Shown here: positions 9,398 through 16,497 of the stretch, piece by piece
Position numbering within the stretch: the first letter of the stretch is position 1
How the letters are laid out: each line of letters opens with the position of its first letter
NCBI GenBank assembly: GCA_017857855.1
Contig: JAFMCI010000018.1
Coordinates: 1 to 37,214 of the forward strand
Direction of reading: 5' to 3'
DNA from: Bacteroidia bacterium
GTDB taxonomy: Bacteria; Bacteroidota; Bacteroidia; NS11-12g; UBA9320
Length of the DNA stretch: 37,214 nt
Notes under the pieces: model-generated
The model's input: only the letters and a program-made list of their open reading frames with translations
Told to the model about the DNA's origin: nothing
The model's database searches: none
Made by a program: the position numbers and the translations under genes

Positions 9398-10369
9398 ATG
9401 AAAAAAATACTAATAACGGGAGGCGCAGGATTTTTAGGTTCGCACCTATGTGATAGATTTATAAAAGAAGGGTATCATGTGATCGCTATGGATAATCTCA
9501 TTACCGGTTCTATGAGTAACATCGAGCATTTGATGTCCTTAGAAAACTTTGAATTTTATCACCACGATGTATCAAAGCACATTCACGTGCCTGGTGAGCT
9601 GGACTATATTCTTCATTTTGCCTCGCCCGCAAGTCCCATAGATTATCTAAAAATCCCTATACCTACGCTTAAAGTAGGCAGTTTAGGAACCCATAATTGC
9701 CTAGGACTAGCCCTTGCTAAAGGGGCTAGAATGCTCATTGCCAGTACCAGTGAAGTATATGGAGACCCATTGGTACATCCTCAAACAGAAGATTATTGGG
9801 GAAATGTAAACCCCGTTGGACCACGAGGTGTATATGATGAAGCAAAACGTTTTCAAGAAGCAATGACTATGGCTTATCATACCTTTCATGGTGTAGAAAC
9901 GCGTATCATTCGTATATTTAACACCTACGGACCACGTATGCGCCTTAATGATGGTAGAGCTCTCCCTGCATTTATTGGACAAGCGTTGAGAGGAGAAGAT
10001 ATTACCATTTTTGGAGATGGCAGTCAAACCAGAAGTTTTTGCTACGTTTCTGATCTGGTAGAAGGTATTCATAGATTACTAATGAGCGATTACGTTCAAC
10101 CTGTAAATATTGGAAATCCTGATGAGATTAGCATCTTGGATTTTGCCCAAGAAATTATTGCGCTAACAGGAACTAACCAAAAAGTGGTTTTTCATGATTT
10201 ACCCAAAGATGATCCAAAGCAACGCAAACCTGATATCAGCCGAGCTCAGGATATATTAGGATGGGAACCAAAAGTAGGTAGAGCAGAAGGCTTAAAAATA
10301 ACCTACGATTATTTCAAAAGCTTACCAGAAGAAGATTTATATAAATACGCACACCCAAGAGAATTTTAA
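9398..10369 (+). CDS. uxs: UDP-glucuronate decarboxylase (UDP-xylose synthase)
   Basis: This short-chain dehydrogenase-fold enzyme converts UDP-glucuronate to UDP-xylose. The 323-residue product has the NAD motif [13 protein letters not shown] near the start, the strongly diagnostic [12 protein letters not shown] segment, [15 protein letters not shown] with the catalytic Ser/Thr, and the YxxxK pair in GVYDEAKR (near residues 145-149). Together these separate UXS from general epimerases. It begins one base after ugd and ends three bases before the acetyltransferase gene, so all three are co-transcribed. UDP-xylose would feed a surface glycan; no glycosyltransferase is encoded nearby. Confidence 0.93.
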   Translation: MKKILITGGAGFLGSHLCDRFIKEGYHVIAMDNLITGSMSNIEHLMSLENFEFYHHDVSKHIHVPGELDYILHFASPASPIDYLKIPIPTLKVGSLGTHNCLGLALAKGARMLIASTSEVYGDPLVHPQTEDYWGNVNPVGPRGVYDEAKRFQEAMTMAYHTFHGVETRIIRIFNTYGPRMRLNDGRALPAFIGQALRGEDITIFGDGSQTRSFCYVSDLVEGIHRLLMSDYVQPVNIGNPDEISILDFAQEIIALTGTNQKVVFHDLPKDDPKQRKPDISRAQDILGWEPKVGRAEGLKITYDYFKSLPEEDLYKYAHPREF

Positions 10370-10372
10370 CCA

Positions 10373-10945
10373 ATGAGTTACTACGCACACGAAACAGCTA
10401 TAATAGACGAAGGCTGTACCATAGGAAACGGAACTAAAATTTGGCATTTTAGTCATATTATGCCGAATTGCACACTCGGAGAGGGTTGTAATATTGGCCA
10501 AAATGTGGTTATAAGCCCAGAAGTTGTTTTGGGAAAAAATGTAAAAGTTCAAAATAATGTAAGTCTTTACACCGGAGTTACCTGTGAAGACGATGTGTTT
10601 TTAGGTCCTAGCATGGTCTTTACCAATGTGATTAATCCAAGAAGTGCTGTTATTCGTAAGGATGAATATTTAAAAACGACGGTAAAACAAGGAGCTAGCA
10701 TAGGAGCTAATGCCACCATAGTTTGCGGCAATGATTTGGGAGAATATTGTTTTATAGGAGCTGGAACGGTGATTACCAAGGAGGTATTACCTTATGCACT
10801 TATGGTAGGAAATCCAGGGAAACATATAGGTTGGATGAGTAAGTTTGGGCATAAATTATCCTTTGACAATGAGGGAATTGCAACATGTCCAGAAGGCACT
10901 GAAACCTATCAATTAAAGGATGGTAGAGTTACCTGTTTAGGGTAA
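10373..10945 (+). CDS. wbpD: WbpD/WlbB-type UDP-sugar N-acetyltransferase
   Basis: The 190-residue product is a left-handed parallel beta-helix acetyltransferase with hexapeptide repeats from about residue 8 to 150. The segments TKIWHFSHIM, VQNNVSLYTGV, GPSMVFTNVINPRS and GNPGKHIGWMSKFG closely follow the WbpD/WlbB family, which acetylates the 3-amino group of UDP-2-acetamido-3-amino-glucuronate. The partner enzymes that would make this substrate (WbpA, WbpB, WbpE types) are not in the window, so the substrate is inferred from family likeness. The C-terminal tail of about 30 residues carries two cysteines (ATCPEG, RVTCLG), a metal-binding-like pair. It is the last gene of the operon, three bases after uxs. 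Confidence 0.87.
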   Translation: MSYYAHETAIIDEGCTIGNGTKIWHFSHIMPNCTLGEGCNIGQNVVISPEVVLGKNVKVQNNVSLYTGVTCEDDVFLGPSMVFTNVINPRSAVIRKDEYLKTTVKQGASIGANATIVCGNDLGEYCFIGAGTVITKEVLPYALMVGNPGKHIGWMSKFGHKLSFDNEGIATCPEGTETYQLKDGRVTCLG

Positions 10946-10966
10946 ATAAAAAATTATAAAAAAGAA

Positions 10967-10996
10967 TTTGTAATATAAACTACGCGGTTATATTTG
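10967..10996 (+). promoter_or_regulatory. Promoter of the tRNA-Asp gene (-33 TTTG and -7 TATATTTG)
   Basis: TTTG at 10967-10970, an 18-base spacer, and TATATTTG at 10989-10996 form the best complete match in the window to the Bacteroidota promoter TTTG-N(17-21)-TAnnTTTG. Transcription should start near 11000. The leader contains a small hairpin, CCCTT/AAGGG at 11001-11013, ahead of the tRNA. Confidence 0.75.
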
Positions 10997-11054
10997 CAGA
11001 CCCTTAAAAAGGGGGTTTGATAGTTAAACATCAAGCTTTTAAAATAAGAATTAC

Positions 11055-11128
11055 GGTCCGGTAGTTCAGTTGGTTAGAATACCTGCCTGTCACGCAGGGG
11101 GTCGCGGGTTCGAGTCCCGTCCGGACCG
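11055..11128 (+). tRNA. tRNA-Asp (anticodon GTC)
   Basis: The acceptor stem GGTCCGG (11055-11061) pairs with CCGGACC (11121-11127), followed by discriminator G as expected for tRNA-Asp. The D arm, the anticodon stem CCTGC/GCAGG with loop CTGTCAC, and the T arm with TTCGAGT are all present. The anticodon is GTC. The 3' CCA is not encoded (the DNA reads CAA after the G) and must be added enzymatically. It is a single-gene unit with its own promoter and terminator. Confidence 0.96.
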
Positions 11129-11129
11129 C

Positions 11130-11159
11130 AAAAGGTCATCCAAATTGGGTGACCTTTTT
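11130..11159 (+). terminator. Rho-independent terminator after tRNA-Asp
   Basis: A 13-base-pair stem (11130-11142 with 11146-11158, one T-G pair) closes a three-base loop and runs directly into a T-rich end. It lies two bases beyond the mature tRNA. Confidence 0.85.
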
Positions 11160-11222
11160 CGTTTAACAAACACTGATTTCTTTTTTAATACAGATATATT
11201 CACCGCAATCAATTTAGATTTT

Positions 11223-11230
11223 TACTTTTG
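11223..11230 (+). promoter_or_regulatory. -7 promoter box of accA
   Basis: TACTTTTG exactly matches TAnnTTTG and ends 21 bases before the chosen ATG. The TTG inside it is in frame with accA, so it must not be taken as the start codon. No good -33 element was seen. Confidence 0.55.
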
Positions 11231-11251
11231 CCCATCATAAATAACACGCTT

Positions 11252-12211
11252 ATGGCAGTATTATTAGATTTCGAGAAACCCTTAGAAGAATTGTTGGAAC
11301 AGCTTGAAAAAGCCCAAGCCACACATGACAAAGGAAATGTAGACATGAGCGATACCGTTGCTCAGCTTACTAAAAAAATAAATAACGAGAAAAAAGAGCT
11401 CTATAAAAACCTTACTGGTTGGCAAAAGGTACAAATCTCAAGACATCCAGACAGGCCATATACACTTGACTATATTGCGGCTATTGCTAAAAATTTTATC
11501 GAACTACACGGCGATAGAAACGTAGGCGATGACAAAGCAATGGTGGGCGGATTAGCTCAAATAGACAATCAGAACGTAATGATAATAGGCCAACAAAAAG
11601 GCCGAACCACCAAAGAGCGTCAGTACCGTAATTTCGGAATGCCTAACCCCGAAGGGTATCGCAAAGCATTGCGCTTAATGCGTATGGCAGAGAAATTTAA
11701 CATGCCAGTGATATGCCTCATAGACACTCCCGGTGCATTCCCAGGTCTTGAAGCCGAAGAACGCGGACAAGGTGAGGCTATCGCCAAAAACCTTATGGTC
11801 ATGGCCACGCTAAAAGTACCTATCATTTGCGTTGTAATAGGCGAAGGTGCCAGCGGTGGAGCCCTTGGAATTGGCGTCGGAGACCGCGTTTTTATGTTGG
11901 AAAACACCTGGTATTCTGTAATTTCACCTGAAAGTTGCTCTTCCATTCTTTGGAGAAACTGGGACAATAAAGAACGTGCAGCAGATGCGTTGAATCTAAC
12001 CTCTAATAAAATGTTGGCCAATAAATTAATTGATGGCATAATCCCTGAACCCCTAGGCGGCGCTCATAACGACCCAGAAACAATGTTTAAAACCCTTAAA
12101 AGTGAATTGAAAAAGACATTGAAGGAACTGGCCGAACTAGATAGCGCTACTCTGGTAACTCAGCGTATCAACAAATTTAGTGCGATGGGATCATTTATTG
12201 ATGCTAAGTAA
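11252..12211 (+). CDS. accA: Acetyl-CoA carboxylase carboxyltransferase, alpha subunit
   Basis: With AccD this subunit transfers the carboxyl group from biotin to acetyl-CoA, making malonyl-CoA for fatty acid synthesis. The 319-residue product matches the family across its length: [78 protein letters not shown] and the EPLGGAH motif near the C-terminus. The start is the ATG at 11252, giving [10 protein letters not shown] as expected; the in-frame TTG at 11228 lies in the promoter box. The last 21 bases overlap the 3' end of the convergent wbqC-like gene. Confidence 0.96.
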   Translation: MAVLLDFEKPLEELLEQLEKAQATHDKGNVDMSDTVAQLTKKINNEKKELYKNLTGWQKVQISRHPDRPYTLDYIAAIAKNFIELHGDRNVGDDKAMVGGLAQIDNQNVMIIGQQKGRTTKERQYRNFGMPNPEGYRKALRLMRMAEKFNMPVICLIDTPGAFPGLEAEERGQGEAIAKNLMVMATLKVPIICVVIGEGASGGALGIGVGDRVFMLENTWYSVISPESCSSILWRNWDNKERAADALNLTSNKMLANKLIDGIIPEPLGGAHNDPETMFKTLKSELKKTLKELAELDSATLVTQRINKFSAMGSFIDAK

Positions 12212-12754
12212 ATAATCTAAGGTTTCTGGACCTAGGTTAAATAACGCATCTAAAATACATACATTCTCGCAAAAAGGCATCTTGCTATCAAACACCTGTG
12301 GGTAAGCCGGAGTTGAACATGCTTCCATTTCTTTGAAATAAACAGCAGTACCCTTATTTATTTCTAGCGGCATTTCCATTTTTAATATATCCCACAAAGT
12401 ACTTACGATAGCTACATTGTAGTCCAGTAAATATTTTTCATTGGCGAATATCTTAGGCTTTAGTTTATAGTCGTAGTAAAGGAAAAAAGGAGATTTCTTG
12501 TAGGCGTTTTCTATTCCTCTCCACCATTCTATTTGCCATTTGTCCGTATAATCTATTTCAACCTCGCTGTAGGCGCCTTTTCGGGTTTGCTTTATAGTGG
12601 GCACGCTTATCTTTAAGCGACCATTGGCAGTTACAATCTCGCATTGCGAAAGGCTAGACTGTTTCTGAAAGGTATGAAGCGTTGTAATGACGGGTTTACT
12701 TTCAGTAACCAAAGAACCCCAATAACCAATTGAACCAATACAAGGCAAAAACAT
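12191..12754 (-). CDS. WbqC-like family protein
   Basis: The 187-residue product fits the WbqC family: an N-terminal [13 protein letters not shown] segment (usually Y-x-P-x-x-Y-W), [19 protein letters not shown], a central [11 protein letters not shown], and a C-terminal [18 protein letters not shown]. WbqC proteins occur in O-antigen and other surface-glycan loci, but the biochemical role is not settled to my knowledge. It follows folK by 17 bases on the same strand and probably shares its transcript. Its 3' end overlaps accA by 21 bases. The family assignment is fairly safe, the function is not. Confidence 0.8.
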   Translation of the reverse strand: MFLPCIGSIGYWGSLVTESKPVITTLHTFQKQSSLSQCEIVTANGRLKISVPTIKQTRKGAYSEVEIDYTDKWQIEWWRGIENAYKKSPFFLYYDYKLKPKIFANEKYLLDYNVAIVSTLWDILKMEMPLEINKGTAVYFKEMEACSTPAYPQVFDSKMPFCENVCILDALFNLGPETLDYLLSINK

Positions 12755-12771
12755 CGGTCAAACTTAGCGCA

Positions 12772-13254
12772 TTAATTACAAAAAAGCATTGAATCATCTA
12801 CTAGTTCCCTGAGTAAATTCTTCATGGTAACTTTTAAAACAGGATGAAAAAAGTCAGGCACAATATCACATACGGGCTTAAGCACAAAAACGCGCTCATG
12901 CATATGAGGATGTGGAACAGTAAGTGCTTCGGTTATCACTTGGTTGTCTTCATAAAAGAGAATATCAATATCTATACTTCTAGGTCCCCATTTCTTGGTT
13001 TTTACCCGACCCATCTTAAGTTCTATAGCCTGAAGTTGTGTTAAACATTTATCCATCGATTGATGGGTTTCAATATATAATGCCATATTAATAAATTGCG
13101 CTTGTTCTGTTTCTCCCCAAGGAGGAGTAGTGTAATAACTGCTGCACACACAAGGGGCTGCAAAGCATTCTTCAATATACGTAATAGCCTGACGTATATA
13201 AGCGTATCTATTTCCTAAATTAGAGCCTAAACTTAAAACCAGCTTTTTTTTCAT
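12772..13254 (-). CDS. folK: 6-hydroxymethyl-dihydropterin pyrophosphokinase
   Basis: The enzyme transfers pyrophosphate from ATP to 6-hydroxymethyl-7,8-dihydropterin in folate synthesis. The 160-residue product has the N-terminal LSLGSNLGNR, the PPWGETEQAQFIN loop, the signature GPRSIDIDILFY with the metal-binding aspartates, and the C-terminal VPHPHMHERVFVLKP. All key residues I can check are present. The gene is divergent from the small membrane protein at 13272, with only 17 bases between the two start codons. Confidence 0.95.
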   Translation of the reverse strand: MKKKLVLSLGSNLGNRYAYIRQAITYIEECFAAPCVCSSYYTTPPWGETEQAQFINMALYIETHQSMDKCLTQLQAIELKMGRVKTKKWGPRSIDIDILFYEDNQVITEALTVPHPHMHERVFVLKPVCDIVPDFFHPVLKVTMKNLLRELVDDSMLFCN

Positions 13255-13262
13255 TACCTTCG
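13255..13262 (+). promoter_or_regulatory. Possible -7 box of the small membrane protein gene
   Basis: TACCTTCG matches seven of eight positions of TAnnTTTG. It abuts the folK start codon on the other strand and ends nine bases before the ATG at 13272. Confidence 0.3.
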
Positions 13263-13271
13263 TTTGGTCAG

Positions 13272-13703
13272 ATGGAAGATTTACTAAGATTCATACCTTT
13301 TATACTCTACGGACTATATTTAATGTTTGGAAAGCGCAAAGAAAAGAAACTAACTGCACAATCGACTTCCCAATCTGTTAAAAGAAAACCACGACAAACG
13401 AGTACTCCAACCTTAGCTGAAATTCTTCAAGACCTCAGAGGTGAATACCAACCTGAGCAAGAAGAAGAGCAATTAATTGAGCAGTCTAACCATGGTTATA
13501 AAGATAAGCTTGAGAAGGAAGAACGTCAGCATAATTTTGCGCAAAAAAATGCAGTAAACGATGAAAAGAAGACTAGTCTAACCAAAACTATCAAAGAGTT
13601 AGAAGTGCTTCAAATAGATGAGGAAATCAATACGGATGAAATAGACTTTGACTTGCGACAAGCCATTATTGCGCAAACTATTTTAACGCGTCCAACGTAC
13701 TAG
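13272..13703 (+). CDS. Small membrane-anchored protein of unknown function
   Basis: The 143-residue product has one N-terminal membrane helix (about residues 3-19), a short basic patch (GKRKEKK), and then a charged, low-complexity region rich in Glu, Gln and Lys. The conserved-looking parts are TPTLAEILQDLRGEY in the middle and the C-terminal DFDLRQAIIAQTILTRPTY, which reminds me of the ends of uncharacterised proteins in other Flavobacteriia. The topology predicts a cytoplasmic tail. It is flanked by oppositely oriented genes on both sides, starts 17 bases from folK, and overlaps the gtrA-like gene by 26 bases. No function is known to me. Confidence 0.65.
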   Translation: MEDLLRFIPFILYGLYLMFGKRKEKKLTAQSTSQSVKRKPRQTSTPTLAEILQDLRGEYQPEQEEEQLIEQSNHGYKDKLEKEERQHNFAQKNAVNDEKKTSLTKTIKELEVLQIDEEINTDEIDFDLRQAIIAQTILTRPTY

Positions 13704-14154
13704 TATTTTTAGATTTAAACAGCCAATATTTCTGGCCAATAAATGTAAATAGGGCACTTAGGCCCGTAGCTAAAATAAAGGCGAACACCTTATTCAATTT
13801 TACAGTAATCATGTCATTCAGAACTCCTTTACTATCTCGTAAAGATGCTATGAATTCAAAATTGGGTAACAATTCGTACGCATAATGATTAGCGGAGATA
13901 TTTATGATCATAGCAAGTAAATACAACATTGTGAATAACAGTAGTCTCTTATTGTCTTTATCGTTCTGACGCCAAGTCCAAAATTTATTTAGGTTGTACG
14001 TTACCAGCATCCCTGAACAAAAACTAATGCCCTTGCTTAGATTCATAGGTAAATATTGAGATACAGCAAAATAAACAATAAAGTCAACCGTAACAGCGAG
14101 TAAACCACTGATGATAAACTTGGTTAATTGCTTACTAGCTTGGTAAAAGGCCAT
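13678..14154 (-). CDS. GtrA-like membrane protein
   Basis: The 158-residue product has four predicted membrane helices and the GtrA family features: an N-terminal FIISGLLAVTVDFIVYF and the loop YNLNKFWTWR between helices 2 and 3. GtrA-like proteins are thought to flip undecaprenyl-phosphate-linked sugars or otherwise serve polysaccharide synthesis. It starts six bases after the stop of the LD-carboxypeptidase, so the two form an operon linked by cell-envelope function. Its 3' end overlaps the unknown gene on the opposite strand. Confidence 0.88.
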   Translation of the reverse strand: MAFYQASKQLTKFIISGLLAVTVDFIVYFAVSQYLPMNLSKGISFCSGMLVTYNLNKFWTWRQNDKDNKRLLLFTMLYLLAMIINISANHYAYELLPNFEFIASLRDSKGVLNDMITVKLNKVFAFILATGLSALFTFIGQKYWLFKSKNTSTLDALK

Positions 14155-14160
14155 TGTGGT

Positions 14161-15060
14161 TTATGCTAAATTAGACGACAAAAGTAGCCGATTATCTTTT
14201 ATTTCTGCGCGTAAGCCAAATCGAAGCGCTTTGTTTAGTTTTTGATGTCCTGCTTCAAAGCCAAAATAGATGGGGTAACCATATTCTACAGTATGTTCTA
14301 GTATAATTTGTTCTGCATCTTTACCAAAAGGAATAGTATTATCCCTCATATCGCTCATACCTCCAACTATTAGTCCTGCCAGATTATCTAATTTTCCCGT
14401 TCTTTTAAGATTCATCATCATTCTATCTACATGGTATAAATATTCATCTAAATCTTCTAAAAATAACAGTTTACCTCTTGTGTCAATATCCGACGCAGAT
14501 CCGCACAAACTGTACAACATACTTAAGTTACCCCCTACTAATAAACCCGAAGTATCCCCAGATTGATTTAAATGATGTCCAGGTAAAACATAAGAAATGT
14601 CAGCTCCAAACAAACAATCTATTAATGTTTCATTGCTTATTTTTTCTTCCTCTGTAGGATTTTCAGTCATATTTATGGGCATTGTACTGTGAATGGTAGG
14701 TGTACCGTACGTTTGATGTATATGAGAATGAAAAACGGTCACATCACTAAAACCCACAAACCATTTCATTTGCTCAGCTAGTGGACCTAAATCCAATTGG
14801 TCTATAATCCGTACACAACCATACCCTCCCCTTGTGCTAATTATGGCTTTAACCTCTGGATTACTAATAAACCCCTGAATATCTTGAATCTTGTCTTCTT
14901 CCGATCCGGCCATTTGACCATGACGGTTATATGCATTATCCCCCACTAAAACACGTAAACCGTGTTTCTCAAAAAACCGTATCGCGGGTTCTACCTGTGC
15001 CGCTTCGATCGCTCTAGCTGGTGATACTATCCCAATGGTATCGCCTTTTTTTAGATACAT
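14161..15060 (-). CDS. LD-carboxypeptidase (peptidase family S66)
   Basis: The enzyme removes the terminal D-alanine from tetrapeptides during murein recycling, or in the MccF branch cleaves related acyl conjugates. The 299-residue length fits. The nucleophile Ser region is replaced in its usual context by the readable STRGGYGCVRI segment followed by FVGFSDVTVFH; the central LLVGGNLSML, the Glu in LFLEDLDEYLYHVDRM, and the C-terminal His in GFEAGHQ complete the S66 Ser-Glu-His set as far as I can judge. It has no signal peptide, which suits a cytosolic recycling role. It is upstream of the gtrA-like gene with a six-base gap. Confidence 0.88.
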   Translation of the reverse strand: MYLKKGDTIGIVSPARAIEAAQVEPAIRFFEKHGLRVLVGDNAYNRHGQMAGSEEDKIQDIQGFISNPEVKAIISTRGGYGCVRIIDQLDLGPLAEQMKWFVGFSDVTVFHSHIHQTYGTPTIHSTMPINMTENPTEEEKISNETLIDCLFGADISYVLPGHHLNQSGDTSGLLVGGNLSMLYSLCGSASDIDTRGKLLFLEDLDEYLYHVDRMMMNLKRTGKLDNLAGLIVGGMSDMRDNTIPFGKDAEQIILEHTVEYGYPIYFGFEAGHQKLNKALRFGLRAEIKDNRLLLSSNLA

Positions 15061-15226
15061 TAGAACGAAAGTAATAGCGGATCACTAAAATTCATTTTTC
15101 TTTTGGTTTCTTTTTTTGACCAAACCCAAGATGAAAAGCACACTTGTTCTTTACCAAACATAAAAAAAGTGTTCACTTAAGTTGAACAACCTAAAATATT
15201 GTTTAATCACATTCCAGTCGAGGCAT

Positions 15227-15234
15227 TTTATTTG
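15227..15234 (+). promoter_or_regulatory. Probable -7 box of the TPR protein gene
   Basis: TTTATTTG matches seven of eight positions of TAnnTTTG and ends 16 bases before the ATG at 15251. An imperfect inverted repeat (GTTCA around CTTAAG, 15171-15187) lies about 40 bases upstream. Confidence 0.35.
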
Positions 15235-15250
15235 CAAGCTTAAAGTGTAC

Positions 15251-15958
15251 ATGAGAAAAAAAATATTCCTATTTGTATTGATGGCATTCTCCCTTTTTAC
15301 AAAAGCGCAACAAGGTGCCGAAATTCTAATCCAAGCCAATAGGGCCACTTTAGAACGAAATTTTGACGAGGCTATTAGACTATACGGGCAATTTATTAAG
15401 CTTAACCCTACTGACTTTAGGGGTTATTTTAATAGAGGCACTACAGAATATAATGCCGCACGATACGATGACGCTGTAAGCGACTTTACCCAAACATTGA
15501 GTCTAAATCCCATTTATAAGGAAGCTTATTACTTCCGAGGTTTATGTTATGTTGAGCAAAAAAAGTACTCCCTAGCGCTTGTAGATTATAATAAAATACT
15601 GGACAAAGATCCCGGTAATGTATCCTTTTTAAAACTAAGATCAGATGCTTATATAGGTCAAGGCCAAAATGATCTAGCGCTAAAAGATCTTGACTTAGCG
15701 CTTTCTGTAGACAAACTATCCGGAGACTTATATAAGCGCAGGGCTGAAATTAAAGTAGTAATAAAAGACTTTGAAGGAGCCATTAAAGACTACAACTCTG
15801 TTCAGAAACTAATACCTACCTATAAAATGGTGCACTATATAAAAGGAAATCTATACATGGAACTTAACGAAGTAGATTTCGCTTGCGATGAGTATAAGTT
15901 GGCCCTAGCTAATAATGTCATAGTAGCCGAAAGAGTTTTTGAATCTAAATGCCAGTGA
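15251..15958 (+). CDS. Exported tetratricopeptide-repeat protein
   Basis: The 235-residue product has a signal peptide (MRKKIFLFVLMAFSLFTKAQ) and then about five consecutive TPR units, for example the stretches around YGQFIKLNPTDFRGYFNRG and FTQTLSLNPIYKEAYYFRG. The protein should be periplasmic or outer-membrane associated and act through protein-protein contacts. The ATG at 15251 was chosen because it begins the signal peptide; an earlier in-frame TTG would put 23 unlikely residues before it. In other Flavobacteriia, as I recall, a TPR gene is found near mutL. The partner is unknown. Confidence 0.85.
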   Translation: MRKKIFLFVLMAFSLFTKAQQGAEILIQANRATLERNFDEAIRLYGQFIKLNPTDFRGYFNRGTTEYNAARYDDAVSDFTQTLSLNPIYKEAYYFRGLCYVEQKKYSLALVDYNKILDKDPGNVSFLKLRSDAYIGQGQNDLALKDLDLALSVDKLSGDLYKRRAEIKVVIKDFEGAIKDYNSVQKLIPTYKMVHYIKGNLYMELNEVDFACDEYKLALANNVIVAERVFESKCQ

Positions 15959-16053
15959 CAGCGTCGCATATTTTTTTGTGGTCTGAATAATCCATGTTTA
16001 ACCATAACGAAAATGGTATTCTCTTCAAAACAAGCCATTCTGTTAGAATAGCT

Positions 16054-16061
16054 TAATTTTG
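16054..16061 (+). promoter_or_regulatory. -7 promoter box of the 109-residue protein
   Basis: TAATTTTG matches TAnnTTTG exactly and ends nine bases before the ATG at 16071. The in-frame TTG of the box is not the start codon. Confidence 0.55.
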
Positions 16062-16070
16062 TACCAAGTC

Positions 16071-16400
16071 ATGATAAAGCTCAGATTTAGCAAACTTCCA
16101 CAACATCGGAAATTCAACTATATCCCTGTGTATTACAACAAGGAAAAAGAAGAATTACATGCTCATGTTAACGATATAAAGCGTGAAATGGGAGAATTAG
16201 AAAAGACCGAAGATTCAGTTAAAAACAACATCCGAAAAGCTTACCAATCCAAATTTGCCGATGCTAGATATCACAATACACAAGCCTCAAGATATTATAA
16301 CCTAAAAATAGCTGGTTTAGTCCTATTGTTATCTCTCATTTCAATAAAACTTTGGAATTCTAACTTCATAGAAATAATATTAGAAAACCTAAATAAGTAG
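16071..16400 (+). CDS. Small conserved membrane protein (FxYxPxYY type), function unknown
   Basis: The 109-residue product starts with a basic segment followed by FNYIPVYYNKEKEEL, close to the 'F-x-Y-x-P-R-Y-Y-D' pattern of small proteins that I recall next to mutL in Flavobacteriia. A charged helical stretch (about residues 35-75, likely coiled coil) is followed by one membrane helix (about residues 83-99) near the C-terminus. The Arg of the usual pattern is Val here. The start at 16071 is supported by the promoter box just upstream. The gene precedes mutL by 97 bases. Family names in databases for such proteins have been inconsistent, so I give none. Confidence 0.7.
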   Translation: MIKLRFSKLPQHRKFNYIPVYYNKEKEELHAHVNDIKREMGELEKTEDSVKNNIRKAYQSKFADARYHNTQASRYYNLKIAGLVLLLSLISIKLWNSNFIEIILENLNK

Positions 16401-16497
16401 GTGTGATTTTAGTTGAGCATTTTCCCTTGACTATTTTTTACTTAGCTAATAGGCCCAAATTTAGTAAACCATAAGAACCCGAAACAACTACTTTAAC

